Of a stretch of DNA of 64,000 nt, positions 18,100-27,072 are shown in pieces. This stretch comes from PLanc-01 sp035342095. Lineage in GTDB: Bacteria; Planctomycetota; Phycisphaerae; Sedimentisphaerales; Anaerobacaceae. The DNA lies in contig DAOQWL010000013.1 of the NCBI GenBank assembly GCA_035342095.1, positions 1 to 64,000 of the forward strand, written 5' to 3'. The position numbers and the translations under genes were made by a program. The notes under the pieces are model-generated. The model was not told the DNA's origin, made no database searches, and saw nothing but the letters and a program-made list of their open reading frames with translations. Position 1 is the first letter of the stretch. Each line of letters starts with the position of its first letter.

Positions 18100-18216
18100 C
18101 TGAACCCCGTCTATTCGTCAGTTCTCAAATCCACAGTGTACCGGCCAAGGGCCCCCGCCGCAATTCCCAATCCGGCCACGCGCTGCCCAATTCCCCTGCC
18201 TCGTTCCAGGAAATGA

Positions 18217-18244
18217 TTGACATCCGGGGGCGAAATGGTACACT
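18217..18244 (+). promoter_or_regulatory. Possible sigma-70 promoter
   Basis: TTGACA at 18217-18222 and TACACT at 18239-18244 are 16 bp apart. The -10 hexamer is the same as before purF. It overlaps the first in-frame start of the small + strand frame, so if active, translation would begin downstream, for example at GTG 18268. Confidence 0.4.
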
Positions 18245-18522
18245 ATGAGGCGAAGGGAGCGGTGGAAGTGGATGCGAAGAGCATATCGAACGCCACAACG
18301 CTGCTGATGGCCTTGTACTGCGAGGACGGCGGCGCACGGGTCCCGGCGGCCATCCAGACGGTCAAACTGACCAACACCATGACGGAGTACACCCTGCGTC
18401 TGACCGCCGCGTCTGCGCCCGACTGCGTCGGCAAGAAGATCGGCATTGAGCTGACGAATGTCGGCGTCAATCCGCTCGGCCGGCTCGCCCTCGACAGCAT
18501 CCGCCTCGGTCCGGCGCAGTGA
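18235..18522 (+). CDS. Short beta-rich protein, possibly the C-terminal remnant of an exported protein
   Basis: 95 residues from ATG 18235; GTG 18268 with GGGAG upstream is an alternative. The sequence (AVEVDAKSISNATTLLMALY, YTLRLTAASAPDCVGKKIGIELTN, LALDSIRLGPAQ) looks like the last beta-sandwich of a carbohydrate-binding or LamG-type secreted protein, and there is no signal peptide. I favour a gene fragment over a complete gene. Confidence 0.45.
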   Translation: MVHYEAKGAVEVDAKSISNATTLLMALYCEDGGARVPAAIQTVKLTNTMTEYTLRLTAASAPDCVGKKIGIELTNVGVNPLGRLALDSIRLGPAQ

Positions 18523-18591
18523 GCCGCGGAGGATTCGTTGGCCCCTTGGTTCTCTTTCGGGCATTGTGGTCCCATCGCCGCCCGAAACGGT

Positions 18592-21525
18592 TCATTCTCC
18601 CGCCTCTTCGGCGACGGGTCCGGGACGAGCCAGCAGACCAGGGCCGACGCCATTGTAGACCGCTGTCACTTCCTCAGGCGTCAATGCGTAGCTGTACACG
18701 CGGACATCCTGAATCGAGCCTCGCCAAGGTCTCCGATTCGATACAGAGAGGGAGTCGTTCGATGCCGCCCCAATCAGTACAGGATCACTCCTGACGTTGA
18801 TGCTGCCCGAGCAGTGGATGGATGTATCCAGGCGGCCGTCGATATACAAGTACAGTCTGCTCCCGTCGCACACTCCGGCGATGTGGTGCCATTGACCGTC
18901 ATCCACCGGTGTCTTGCCGGACACATTACCCCAGACCGTCCCTGGAACGCGCAGGCCGGTGCAGGCAAATTCAATGCCCCTCTCCTCTCCCGCCCGTTGG
19001 AGCCGCCAGGAGTAGTTGCCCTTGGTGAGAATCGGCTGCCAGGGTGCGGTGAACTCGTCCACTTTCACTCTGCACGCGAGCGTGATTTCCGAAGTGATAT
19101 CGAAGTCCGCCTGGTTGCCCACAGATATATAATCGTCCCGGCCGTCGAACGCAAGCACACCGCCCGACGCCTCCTGTTGCCATTGAGGATAACCGAGCAG
19201 GCGTCCGTGGTTGCCGCGGCCGGAGGAATCAACCGCCAGGCCGCTGTCCATGCGGTCGAGTCTCCACCACGCCACCAGATCCCCTGTGGAGAACGTCCAC
19301 ACGTCGCCTTCCTCTATCGAGCCATCGGCCCTTATGGCATCGACCTTCCAGCAATGCCATCGACGGGGTTTCAGCATGGAGCATTGAATGCTGCTGTCTT
19401 TCTGGACCTCGCCCAGAAGCGGCATGAGTTGGGAGTCATCCCCCAGATACACGCGGTAAGTGACGGCGCCCAATGCGGGCGTCCATCGGAGGTTCACCGC
19501 CTTTGCGGCGCCCACGTCGGATCCGTCGGGCGGAACGGGTCTGCTCGCCCGGTGGTTCCTGACGTCGAAGAACTGCACCTTGGCCAGTCCCACATGCTGC
19601 GGATCGCTGAAACTCGCCATCTGCTCCAGGCGGAACCTCTCCGCCTCCATCCCGCCCAGCGGGATCACGACAGGGTCGTCATAGCCGTCTGCGCCAGGCG
19701 CTGCATCGAACAGCACCTCGTCCAGGACCGTCCTCCAGCCGCCCGCCGTCGTCCACGCGAGAAGACGTGCGGTCCTGACTCCTTGGTGGGATTGCCGCGT
19801 CGCGTTGTAATTCCAGACCCTGATCGCGTCGAGATTCCAGACGCCTTGCAGGTCGAACTCCAGGGAGGCGGTATCTGTGCTCGCCGTCGCGAGCCACATG
19901 TGGAGGCCGTCGCTGTCCTGTTCGAGATCGGTGTCCCGGTCGGAATCCGTGAGCCCATCGCTGCCCAGCAGAACACTCGGATCGATGCCTGACGTCGAAT
20001 CGCACGTGCTGGTCGCGGTTGCCCCCCCGATGAACGCGCCGCGGAGAGAGAAATCGAATCCGAGCGCCGCGGCTTCCATCCGCAGCAGTGCGGTGCTCTC
20101 GCGGCGCAGTTCATCCGCCAACGGAGGAGGGGACGGCTCCTCGGGCATCCGCTGGATCGCGTACCAGTACCGTTTCGCGGCAGTCTGGCGGTTGCCAAGC
20201 TGCCAGTGGGCCATGGTTTGAAGAAACAGTTCGAAACACCGCGGTCCGCAGTATAGATCCAGAGCGGTCTGCGACGCGTCGATGGTCTCCTGCCATTGTC
20301 CCGCCCTGTAGCGTGCGAGAGCCTCAATGCTATAGGGGGAACCGTCCAGCGTGGATTCCGCAGCGGCGGTTTCGCCCGGCGAAGGGGCCTCCTGCGGGGT
20401 CGCAAGGGCACTCCCTTCGTTCGGCTGGAGTTGCTGAGGTCGTCCTCTCCACCACAGCAGCCGATCCGCGCGCATGAAAACAAACAGCCCTGCCGCAAGA
20501 CCGATCACCGCCATCAGTACGCCGAACGCCGTGACGACAGGGTGTTCCCGAGACACAAAAAGGACCCGGCGTCTCCTCGGTCCGGGCGATGCACGCAGCG
20601 GCGCACCCTGGAGGTAATTGTCGATGTCCGCTGCCAGTTCGCCGGCCGATGCATACCGACCGGTAATGTCGTGCGCAAGAGCTTTGAGCAACAGGCCTTC
20701 GAGACGCCGGTCAATCATGGGATCGACCTCGCGCGGTTTCGTAACCTCCTCTTTTGAAACACGGCATAGCACCTCGATCTGGGAACCCGACAGATCATGC
20801 GGATACCGATTCGTCAGAAGCGTGAACAGGATCGCGCCGAGACTGTAGACATCCGCGTGGGCATCCACCTGTTCCGTGTGCCCTGCGGCCTGCTCGGGCG
20901 ACATGTAGGCCGGCGTGCCCAGAGTGTCTCCGTCCAGAGAGACCGTAGCGCCCGCCTCGGCGCCCGCCAGACTCTTGGCCAGACCGAAATCGACGATGTG
21001 GGGATGGCCTTCCCGTGTGACGATGATATTGGACGGCTTCAGGTCCCGATGGATGACAGCGTTCGCATGGGCATGTTGGACCGCCTCGCAGACGACCTTC
21101 ATCAACTCGAGGATCTGCCGTTGCGACAAGTGGTTCTCTTTCACATATCGGTCGAGATGCGTTCCCTCGATCAGGTCCATGACGTAGAAGTACATGCCCC
21201 GATGGACGCCGCTATCGACGATCCGGGCAATATGGGGGTGCTTCAACTGAGCGACAATCCTGACCTCCCGTTCAAAGCGGGCAAGGACCCTCCTGGAAGC
21301 CAATAGGCCGATGCGAGGCACCTTCAGGGCGACCTGCCGCCCCGTGCTTTGTTGGACCGCCCGCCAGACTTGCCCCTGGCCGGCCTCGCCCAGTTTCTCG
21401 ATGATCTGGTAGCCTTCGATCTCCGGCGCCGGCGCAGAGAACAGATTCTCCTCCTCCGGACCAAGCCGGCTGATCGAGAGCAAATCCTCATGCTGTGGAG
21501 ACAAGCTGTCTGGCTCTTGGTTCAT
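18592..21525 (-). CDS. Membrane Ser/Thr protein kinase with extracytoplasmic discoidin-like and LamG domains
   Basis: 977 residues from ATG 21525, overlapping the upstream gene by 4 nt. The kinase domain spans ~39-305: LGEAGQGQVWRAV (Gly loop), Lys68 in VALKVPR, catalytic Asp161 in HRDLKPSN, DFG at 180-182, GTPAYMSPEQ. One membrane helix at ~329-351 separates it from a long outer part: a region with TPR-like helices (~400-490), a discoidin/F5-8C-like domain (AIRVWNYNATRQSHQGV), a fibronectin-like module (SDVGAAKAVNLRWTP) and a C-terminal LamG (LVAWWRLDRMDSG, GSIQDVRVYSYALT). This predicts a kinase that senses glycans or other surface ligands. It is the last gene of the sigma-factor operon. 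Confidence 0.92.
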   Translation of the reverse strand: MNQEPDSLSPQHEDLLSISRLGPEEENLFSAPAPEIEGYQIIEKLGEAGQGQVWRAVQQSTGRQVALKVPRIGLLASRRVLARFEREVRIVAQLKHPHIARIVDSGVHRGMYFYVMDLIEGTHLDRYVKENHLSQRQILELMKVVCEAVQHAHANAVIHRDLKPSNIIVTREGHPHIVDFGLAKSLAGAEAGATVSLDGDTLGTPAYMSPEQAAGHTEQVDAHADVYSLGAILFTLLTNRYPHDLSGSQIEVLCRVSKEEVTKPREVDPMIDRRLEGLLLKALAHDITGRYASAGELAADIDNYLQGAPLRASPGPRRRRVLFVSREHPVVTAFGVLMAVIGLAAGLFVFMRADRLLWWRGRPQQLQPNEGSALATPQEAPSPGETAAAESTLDGSPYSIEALARYRAGQWQETIDASQTALDLYCGPRCFELFLQTMAHWQLGNRQTAAKRYWYAIQRMPEEPSPPPLADELRRESTALLRMEAAALGFDFSLRGAFIGGATATSTCDSTSGIDPSVLLGSDGLTDSDRDTDLEQDSDGLHMWLATASTDTASLEFDLQGVWNLDAIRVWNYNATRQSHQGVRTARLLAWTTAGGWRTVLDEVLFDAAPGADGYDDPVVIPLGGMEAERFRLEQMASFSDPQHVGLAKVQFFDVRNHRASRPVPPDGSDVGAAKAVNLRWTPALGAVTYRVYLGDDSQLMPLLGEVQKDSSIQCSMLKPRRWHCWKVDAIRADGSIEEGDVWTFSTGDLVAWWRLDRMDSGLAVDSSGRGNHGRLLGYPQWQQEASGGVLAFDGRDDYISVGNQADFDITSEITLACRVKVDEFTAPWQPILTKGNYSWRLQRAGEERGIEFACTGLRVPGTVWGNVSGKTPVDDGQWHHIAGVCDGSRLYLYIDGRLDTSIHCSGSINVRSDPVLIGAASNDSLSVSNRRPWRGSIQDVRVYSYALTPEEVTAVYNGVGPGLLARPGPVAEEAGE

Positions 21526-22145
21526 TGCCGACCAGGTCCGGCTCGTCGACAAACGGCCGCCGCGTGAAGGAACAGGTCCCGGAGTTCGCCATCGATCCAG
21601 GATCGCTGCGTCAGCGCCGAGAAACGCTCGGCCAGGTTCTCGATCGTGTACTGACTGATCCGCTGATTGTGATAGACCAGCGCCGCCGCGACGGCCGCGT
21701 AGTAGAGGGTCGCGGTCATCAGGGTCTGGGGACCGGAAGCGATCATGGCCGACAGTCTCTTGCTGTGATCCTTGATGGCCTGGAGGAAGGCCAGATCGCA
21801 CCGGGGGTCCAACAGAGTCGCTTTCATGGATCTTTCGAGCAACGACTGAATCTCGGCGACGGGACGACACGTCTGTTGGAGCAGGATCTGCGCGAGCAAG
21901 GGCTCCTCCGACAGGCGGCGACTCAGGTATTCCTGCAACAACATCTCTCTGGCTTGGTCTTCTGCCATGGCATCCGCCGAGTCTGCGGCTCGTGCGCTGA
22001 CCGCCAAAAGCCGGCCCAGTTGGGCCGGGGTCAAGCCGAAAGCCGATTTCGTCAGCATCGCTTGCCCATCCGATGACAACGCAGGCGCCTTCCGGGATTG
22101 CCGCTCAGGTGGAGCATTGAACACATTGGCAAGACACTTGTCCAT
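21522..22145 (-). CDS. Hypothetical helical protein between sigma factor and kinase
   Basis: 207 residues from ATG 22145; the start is uncertain and the frame stays open upstream. It is rich in helices (AQLGRLLAVSARAADSADAM, QAREMLLQEYLSRRLSEE) and ends with SWIDGELRDLFLHAA. No domain recognised. It starts 35 nt after the sigma gene stop and its stop overlaps the kinase start by 4 nt, so it should act with both; a regulator or adaptor of the sigma factor is a guess. Confidence 0.65.
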   Translation of the reverse strand: MDKCLANVFNAPPERQSRKAPALSSDGQAMLTKSAFGLTPAQLGRLLAVSARAADSADAMAEDQAREMLLQEYLSRRLSEEPLLAQILLQQTCRPVAEIQSLLERSMKATLLDPRCDLAFLQAIKDHSKRLSAMIASGPQTLMTATLYYAAVAAALVYHNQRISQYTIENLAERFSALTQRSWIDGELRDLFLHAAAVCRRAGPGRQ

Positions 22146-22180
22146 AGGCTGAATACGCGATTCCGCCGCGATCTTGCGCG

Positions 22181-22936
22181 CTAATCGCAGAACATCCTCA
22201 GAAAGTCGCCCAGTTCTTCTTCCACCATGGCATCCATGCTCACATGCCGCCGCAACTGCCGTCTCAAGGCGGTCTGCAGACGCCGGTTGACGGTGACGAT
22301 CATGTTCGAGGCCGTGGCGCAATCGGCGACGCCGTGCATCCCGGCTACTTCGCTCAGAGGCGGCGGCTCCGTCTCGTTGAGGATCGGGGCCAGAACCCGA
22401 TCATGGAACACCCGCCAGTGCGTCTCCAAGCCGTGCACGCGGCACTCCTTCTCGACCTCAGCCAGCACTTCATCCAGCAAGGACGCCAGCCAGGTGTAGT
22501 TGAAGGATTCCTCCGCGGTCAGACACGTCATAGGCCCCCCGATGCACGTCAGGCTGGTCTCATCGAAGGGAATCTGCCAGCCCTTTCCGTGTCGCTTCCA
22601 CGCGATTTCCCTGCGGTGCTCGCTCCGCAGGTAGCGTTCCAGAGCGGTCAGCAGCAGTCTTCGGAAACTGCCCCTGGTTCGATCCGCCCGGCGGATCAGA
22701 TCTCGTCCCAGGACGATCTGCTGAAAGAAGCCCTGGGTCAGGTCCTTGGACGTCTCATTGTCCAACCCCTTGTGACGCAGATAGCAGTACACCGGTTTCC
22801 AGTACTGCTCCGTGAGCCGTCCGATCAGGATATCATCAGCATCCTCTCCCTGCTGGATGCTCCTGATCACCGACCATTCCGTGCTGAGGAACTGATCGCA
22901 CGTGCCACCGATGTCTGTGTGATCCCTGTGCCTCAT
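22181..22936 (-). CDS. ECF-like RNA polymerase sigma factor, kinase-associated planctomycete type
   Basis: 251 residues from ATG 22936 with GAGGTG upstream. Region 2 is visible as TEQYWKPVYCYLRHKGLDNETSKDLTQGFF (described: aromatic-rich helix, then the -10 contact helix with DLTQGFF). Region 4 is less clear; ASNMIVTVNRRLQTALRRQL near the C terminus is the likely recognition helix. The W-K-P-V-Y and D-L-T-Q motifs are typical of planctomycete sigma factors encoded next to Ser/Thr kinases. It heads a three-gene operon with the kinase, suggesting phosphorylation-linked control instead of a classical anti-sigma factor. Confidence 0.82.
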   Translation of the reverse strand: MRHRDHTDIGGTCDQFLSTEWSVIRSIQQGEDADDILIGRLTEQYWKPVYCYLRHKGLDNETSKDLTQGFFQQIVLGRDLIRRADRTRGSFRRLLLTALERYLRSEHRREIAWKRHGKGWQIPFDETSLTCIGGPMTCLTAEESFNYTWLASLLDEVLAEVEKECRVHGLETHWRVFHDRVLAPILNETEPPPLSEVAGMHGVADCATASNMIVTVNRRLQTALRRQLRRHVSMDAMVEEELGDFLRMFCD

Positions 22937-23008
22937 GGACACCTCACAAAGACACCGCTTGTCCACTCGTCGAACCCTCCGTTCTGTGTTCAACGAATCG
23001 CCATCCAT

Positions 23009-23290
23009 TATCCCGCTGAGGCGCTCGATTTGTCCATCCGGAAATGCACATTTCTATGAAATTCTTGCACTGGCGCGCAGGATTGACGAGAGACGGAGTA
23101 TTCCCCTATGTGGGGCACGGCGCCCTTGGGCGGGCGAAGCCCCGTAGTGCACGAGACACATCTAAACAACGGACCGAATCGCCGGCCGCTGCGATGCCAG
23201 AGGGAGGCGGGTCCGGCGTCCTATGACAATCCGGGTTTTCCAGGCGGGAACTGTCTCCCGAGAACACCCATAAATTGGAGGTACACAACT
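23009..23290. other. Intergenic region before the PD40 array
   Basis: Divergent spacer of ~280 bp plus the sigma-gene leader. Short palindromes (GGCGCCCTTGGGCG around 23119) are present. The last bases carry TTGGAGGTACACAACT, the leader shared by the PD40 genes. Confidence 0.4.
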
Positions 23291-23719
23291 ATGAAAACGA
23301 CGAGGAAATTCCTGAGTCTGGCGTGCGCTGTCGTGGCGACCTGCGCCGCGTCCGGCGCGAAGGCGGATTTCACCTTCGGCCAGCCGGTGAACCTCGGGCC
23401 GGTCATGAACAGTTCTCGCTCGGAGTACAACGCGAGATCCTCCGCCAACGGACTGGGAATGTGCGGCCCGGAAACCAATCCGACATGATATGGCGGCAGC
23501 GACATTGTGGTGTCCACGCGGAAGACGACCGCCGACAACTGGGGACCCCTGGCGAACCTCGGTTCGGTGGTCAACAGTTCAACGGACGAGATCCTGCCGA
23601 CCGTCTCTGCCGATGGCTTGGAGTTGTACTTCCCGGGGTACTGGACCAACGCCCGAAGCGAGCAAGTCGCAGTGAATAGCCGAGGGGCAACATGGAGAGC
23701 CAACCACATCGGATTCTGA
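23291..23719 (+). pseudogene. Truncated PD40 propeller protein with in-frame TGA
   Basis: ATG 23291 follows the array's conserved leader (TTGGAGGTACACAACT). It begins with the signal peptide MKTTRKFLSLACAVVATC and the family motif ADFTFGQPVNLGPV. At 23486-23488 the frame meets TGA in place of the Gly/Arg codon of the PD40 blade, then continues in the same frame (YGGSDIVVSTRKTTADNW, SADGLELYFPGYW) to a stop at 23719. Only about two blades remain and the dockerin-like end is missing. This is a decayed copy of the array genes; readthrough is unlikely because the blade before the stop is also degenerate. Confidence 0.8.
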
Positions 23720-23801
23720 TCGACGACGCGTGAATTCGCAGCTACGAGGTGAAACCGCAGCAAAGGACCAACACAATAATCTCAGCAAGGAGAATCCTGC
23801 C

Positions 23802-25562
23802 ATGAGAACGCGAAAGACAACCGGGAGGGTGAAAGGGATTCTGTTCGTGGTCTGTCTGTTTTCGTGTCTGCCCGTCGTGGCGTGGAGTCAGACAGGCGAC
23901 TGGACCGTGTACAACACCGCCAACTCCGGACTGCCCTACGACGGCGTCACCGCTCTGGCGTTCGACGCCCAAGGGGTCGTGTGGGTCGGGACCGGGCGGT
24001 GGTATGCGTTCGACGGCGGCGGTCTGGCCCGATTCGACGGCCAGAGCTGGACCGTCTACAATACAGCGAACTCGCCCCTGCCCGGCAACGATCACATCAG
24101 TCTCTCCATCGACGCCGAAGGCAACATATGGAGCGGGACCGAGACCGGATTGTCAAAATTCGACGGCCAGAACTGGACGGTCTACCGGACGTCAAACTCC
24201 GGACTGCCCAACAATCAGGCGGGCGCCCCTGTATTCGACATGGAAGGAAACGCCTGGATCGGCACCGGCGCGGGTCTGGCCAAGTTCGACGGCCAGAGCT
24301 GGACCGTCTACAACCAGACGAACTCCGGCATACCGGCCGGTCTGGTCACCGGCGTGACCCTCGACGCCCGGGGCGTCTTGTGGATCGGCACGTTCGGCAA
24401 CGGCCTGGTGAAGTTCGACGGGAAGGACTGGACCCGCTACCACACAGGCAACTCCGGGCTGACCTACAACAGCATCTCCTTCATGGCCGCCGCGCCGGAC
24501 GGAAGCCTGTGGATGGGAACCTATGGGGGCGGCTTGATCCACTTCGCCAAAGGCGCCTGGACGACGTTTGTCACCTCCAATTCTCCCCTGCCAAGCAATA
24601 TGGTCTGGAATGTCACGGTCGACGCGGGCGGGAACGTCTGGGCAGCCACCGAGGGCGGACTGGCCGCGTTCGACGGCATGGATTGGACCCTCTTCGACAG
24701 CACAAACTCGGGCCTGCCCGACAACAACGTCTACTGTGTCGCTTTCGATGCCCAGGGAAACGCCTGGGTGGGCACAGCCAACGGCGGTCTGGCGGTCTTT
24801 CGCCCGCGGTCGGTTGTGGATTTCAACGGCGATGGCATCGTCGACATCCATGACCTGCTGCGACTCATTGAGTCCTGGGGCACAGACGACCTCGCCGTGG
24901 ACATTGCACCCGAGCCCTTTGGCGACGGCCTCGTCGATGCGGCGGACCTGGATGTCCTGATGGGCTACTGGAAACAGGAGATCCAGGATACCACGCTCAG
25001 GGCCCACTGGAAGCTCGACGAAGGCGAGGGCGCCGTCGCCTCCGACAGCGCCGGCACGAATGACGGCATTGTCATCGGTGCGAGTTGGCGGCCCGAGGGA
25101 GGCGCCGTGGGCGGGGCGATCGAATTCGACGGGATCGATGACCGAGTGGCCATGTCGTCGCCCGTGAACCCTGTGAGCAGCGCCTTTAGCGTCCTCGCGT
25201 GGATCAAAACGGATGTCGCAGGCCGGGCCATTCTCTCGCAGTTTCAAGGACAGGACTGGCTCTTGACCGATTCAACCGGCGGGCTGATGACCAATCTGAA
25301 AGGGTCCGGCCGACACGCCGCGAGCCTTTCTTCGCAGACGCTCGTCACCGACGGCCGGTGGCATCGCGTAGGACTGACGTGGGAGGACCCCCGCCGGACG
25401 CTGCTTGTGGATGACGTGATCGTGGCCGAGGATAAGCCGGGCCCTCCGCCGATCGCGTCCGGAGCCTTGTGCATCGGCGCCGGCAGCACGCTGGACCCTG
25501 CAACCTTCTGGTCCGGCCTGATCGACGACGTGCGAATCTACAATCGGACCGTGAAACCGTAG
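23802..25562 (+). CDS. Exported seven-blade propeller protein with dockerin-like and LamG domains
   Basis: 586 residues from ATG 23802 (AAGGAG upstream). Signal peptide RVKGILFVVCLFSCLPVVA. Seven repeats of ~43 residues follow, each with WTVYNTANSGLP, a DAQGVVWVGT strand and GLARFDGQ, the two-component-regulator-propeller (ligand_gated/Reg_prop) type, not PD40. At ~345-395 a dockerin-like domain carries DFNGDGIVDIHDL and FGDGLVDAADL. The C-terminal LamG (LRAHWKLDEGEGAVA ... FWSGLIDDVRIYNRTVKP) ends almost identically to those at 28212 and 29928. It probably acts at the cell surface; ligand unknown. Confidence 0.85.
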   Translation: MRTRKTTGRVKGILFVVCLFSCLPVVAWSQTGDWTVYNTANSGLPYDGVTALAFDAQGVVWVGTGRWYAFDGGGLARFDGQSWTVYNTANSPLPGNDHISLSIDAEGNIWSGTETGLSKFDGQNWTVYRTSNSGLPNNQAGAPVFDMEGNAWIGTGAGLAKFDGQSWTVYNQTNSGIPAGLVTGVTLDARGVLWIGTFGNGLVKFDGKDWTRYHTGNSGLTYNSISFMAAAPDGSLWMGTYGGGLIHFAKGAWTTFVTSNSPLPSNMVWNVTVDAGGNVWAATEGGLAAFDGMDWTLFDSTNSGLPDNNVYCVAFDAQGNAWVGTANGGLAVFRPRSVVDFNGDGIVDIHDLLRLIESWGTDDLAVDIAPEPFGDGLVDAADLDVLMGYWKQEIQDTTLRAHWKLDEGEGAVASDSAGTNDGIVIGASWRPEGGAVGGAIEFDGIDDRVAMSSPVNPVSSAFSVLAWIKTDVAGRAILSQFQGQDWLLTDSTGGLMTNLKGSGRHAASLSSQTLVTDGRWHRVGLTWEDPRRTLLVDDVIVAEDKPGPPPIASGALCIGAGSTLDPATFWSGLIDDVRIYNRTVKP

Positions 25563-25619
25563 GAAGCATCACCCATGAGAACCGGTCGCAGAGGCGACCA
25601 GCCAATGGAGGCAACAACC

Positions 25620-27005
25620 ATGAAAGCAACAATGAGGTTCCTGGTTCCGGCGTGCGTGATCGCCGCACTGTGCACGGGGACGAACGTGCAGGCCGACTTC
25701 ACATTCGGGTCGGCCACCTATGTCGGTTGGCCCGTCAACAGTTGGTATGACGATCTTGGCGTGAGCATCTCGTCGGACGGATTGTCACTGTACTTTGGCT
25801 CCGACCGGCCCGGTGGGTCGGGCAGCCACGACCTGTGGGTCACGACGCGTCAGACGAAAGAAGGCGCCTGGGGCACTCCGACGAATCTCGGCCAGAAGGT
25901 GAACAGTTCGGCGGAGGACAGCGATCCGAAGATCTCGGCCGACGGGTTGTCGCTGTACTTCTGCTCCAAGCGGCCGGGCGGACGCGGCGGTCTCGATCTG
26001 TGGGTGACGACTCGGCCCACGAAGGAGGCCGCGTGGAATACCCCGGTCAATCTCGGGTCCACGATCAACACGGAGTATGGGGAGGATGCCTGTCACATCA
26101 CGCCGGACGGCTTGGCCCTGTACTTCGACTCCGACCGGCCCGGCGGCCAAGGCGGCTGGGACATCTGGGTGGCCACCCGTCCCTCGGTGAACGATCCCTG
26201 GACCGCGCCGGTGAATCTCGGGACGCCTGTCAACGGGCCGTACAGTGACGGCGAGCCAAGCATTTCCGCCGACGGGCGCGTGCTGTTCATGACGTCCAAC
26301 CGGCCCGGGGGCTGCGGCGGCATGGACATCTGGATGGCGCAGCGGAGGCAGCCGGACGATCCCTGGGACACGCCGACGAATCCCGGATACGCCGTCAACT
26401 GGGACGCCAGCGACGTCACGTCGGCCCTCTCGTCGGATGGCTCCACGCTCTATTTTGCCGGCTACGCCGGATACTTCTACGGCGGCTATGAACTCTTTGA
26501 GGCGCCCCTCCTGCCCGTCGTGGACTTCCAGGAGGACGGGTTCACGAACATCGACGACCTCATGGTCCTGATGGGATACTGGGGCCAGGATGAGCCGTCC
26601 GTCGATGTGGGCCCGATGCCCTGGGGCGACGGCGTCGTCGACTTCCAGGACGTGGAGGTCTTCGTGCGCTACTGGGAACCGTGGCGCAACATCATCGGGG
26701 TGACCGAAGCCACGTTCGCACAGATCATTCTGCAGTCCGATGTGCCGGTCCTGGTGGACTTCTCCGCGTCGTGGTGCTCCGCCTCGGTCGCGATGTACCC
26801 GGTGCTCCAGGAGATCGCCAATGAATACAAGGGTCGGGCGAAGGTCTGCACCGTCGACGTGGACAACGCCCCGAATCTCTCGGTGCAGTACGAGATCGAG
26901 TACATCCCCATGTTCATCCTGTTCGACGCCGGCCAGATTCAGAACATCTGGGTGGGCGTCACGAGCAAAGAAGAGCTGACGGCGGCCCTCGACGCACTGC
27001 TCTAG
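25620..27005 (+). CDS. Exported PD40 propeller - dockerin-like - thioredoxin fusion
   Basis: 461 residues from ATG 25620 after the leader AATGGAGGCAACAACC. The signal peptide ends in VQADFTFG. Five PD40 blades (SADGLSLYFCSKRPGGRGG type) lead to a dockerin-like domain (VDFQEDGFTNIDDL, PWGDGVVDFQDVEV). The last ~105 residues are a thioredoxin fold: VPVLVDFSASWCSAS, VCTVDVDNAPNLSVQYEI, EYIPMFILFDAG. The usual CGPC is CSAS, so the resolving cysteine is lost; the cis-Pro is kept in YIPMF. A single-Cys thioredoxin may bind or isomerise but not do full dithiol chemistry. No other array member has this domain. Confidence 0.88.
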   Translation: MKATMRFLVPACVIAALCTGTNVQADFTFGSATYVGWPVNSWYDDLGVSISSDGLSLYFGSDRPGGSGSHDLWVTTRQTKEGAWGTPTNLGQKVNSSAEDSDPKISADGLSLYFCSKRPGGRGGLDLWVTTRPTKEAAWNTPVNLGSTINTEYGEDACHITPDGLALYFDSDRPGGQGGWDIWVATRPSVNDPWTAPVNLGTPVNGPYSDGEPSISADGRVLFMTSNRPGGCGGMDIWMAQRRQPDDPWDTPTNPGYAVNWDASDVTSALSSDGSTLYFAGYAGYFYGGYELFEAPLLPVVDFQEDGFTNIDDLMVLMGYWGQDEPSVDVGPMPWGDGVVDFQDVEVFVRYWEPWRNIIGVTEATFAQIILQSDVPVLVDFSASWCSASVAMYPVLQEIANEYKGRAKVCTVDVDNAPNLSVQYEIEYIPMFILFDAGQIQNIWVGVTSKEELTAALDALL

Positions 27006-27072
27006 CCGGAACCGCAAGCCCGCGTGCAGACAAATGCCGACGCCGGCTTCGAGACCTGAAAGGACGACGGAA

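Noticed and set aside
15631..18216. 861-codon + strand open frame opposite rpiB and the FAD oxidoreductase
   Set aside because: It runs antisense to two clear enzymes, has Arg/Val/Asp-rich composition typical of high-GC shadow frames and no motif.
23486..23488. TGA as selenocysteine or recoded codon
   Set aside because: No SECIS-like structure was evident, the position is a Gly/Arg in sister blades and the surrounding blade is decayed.
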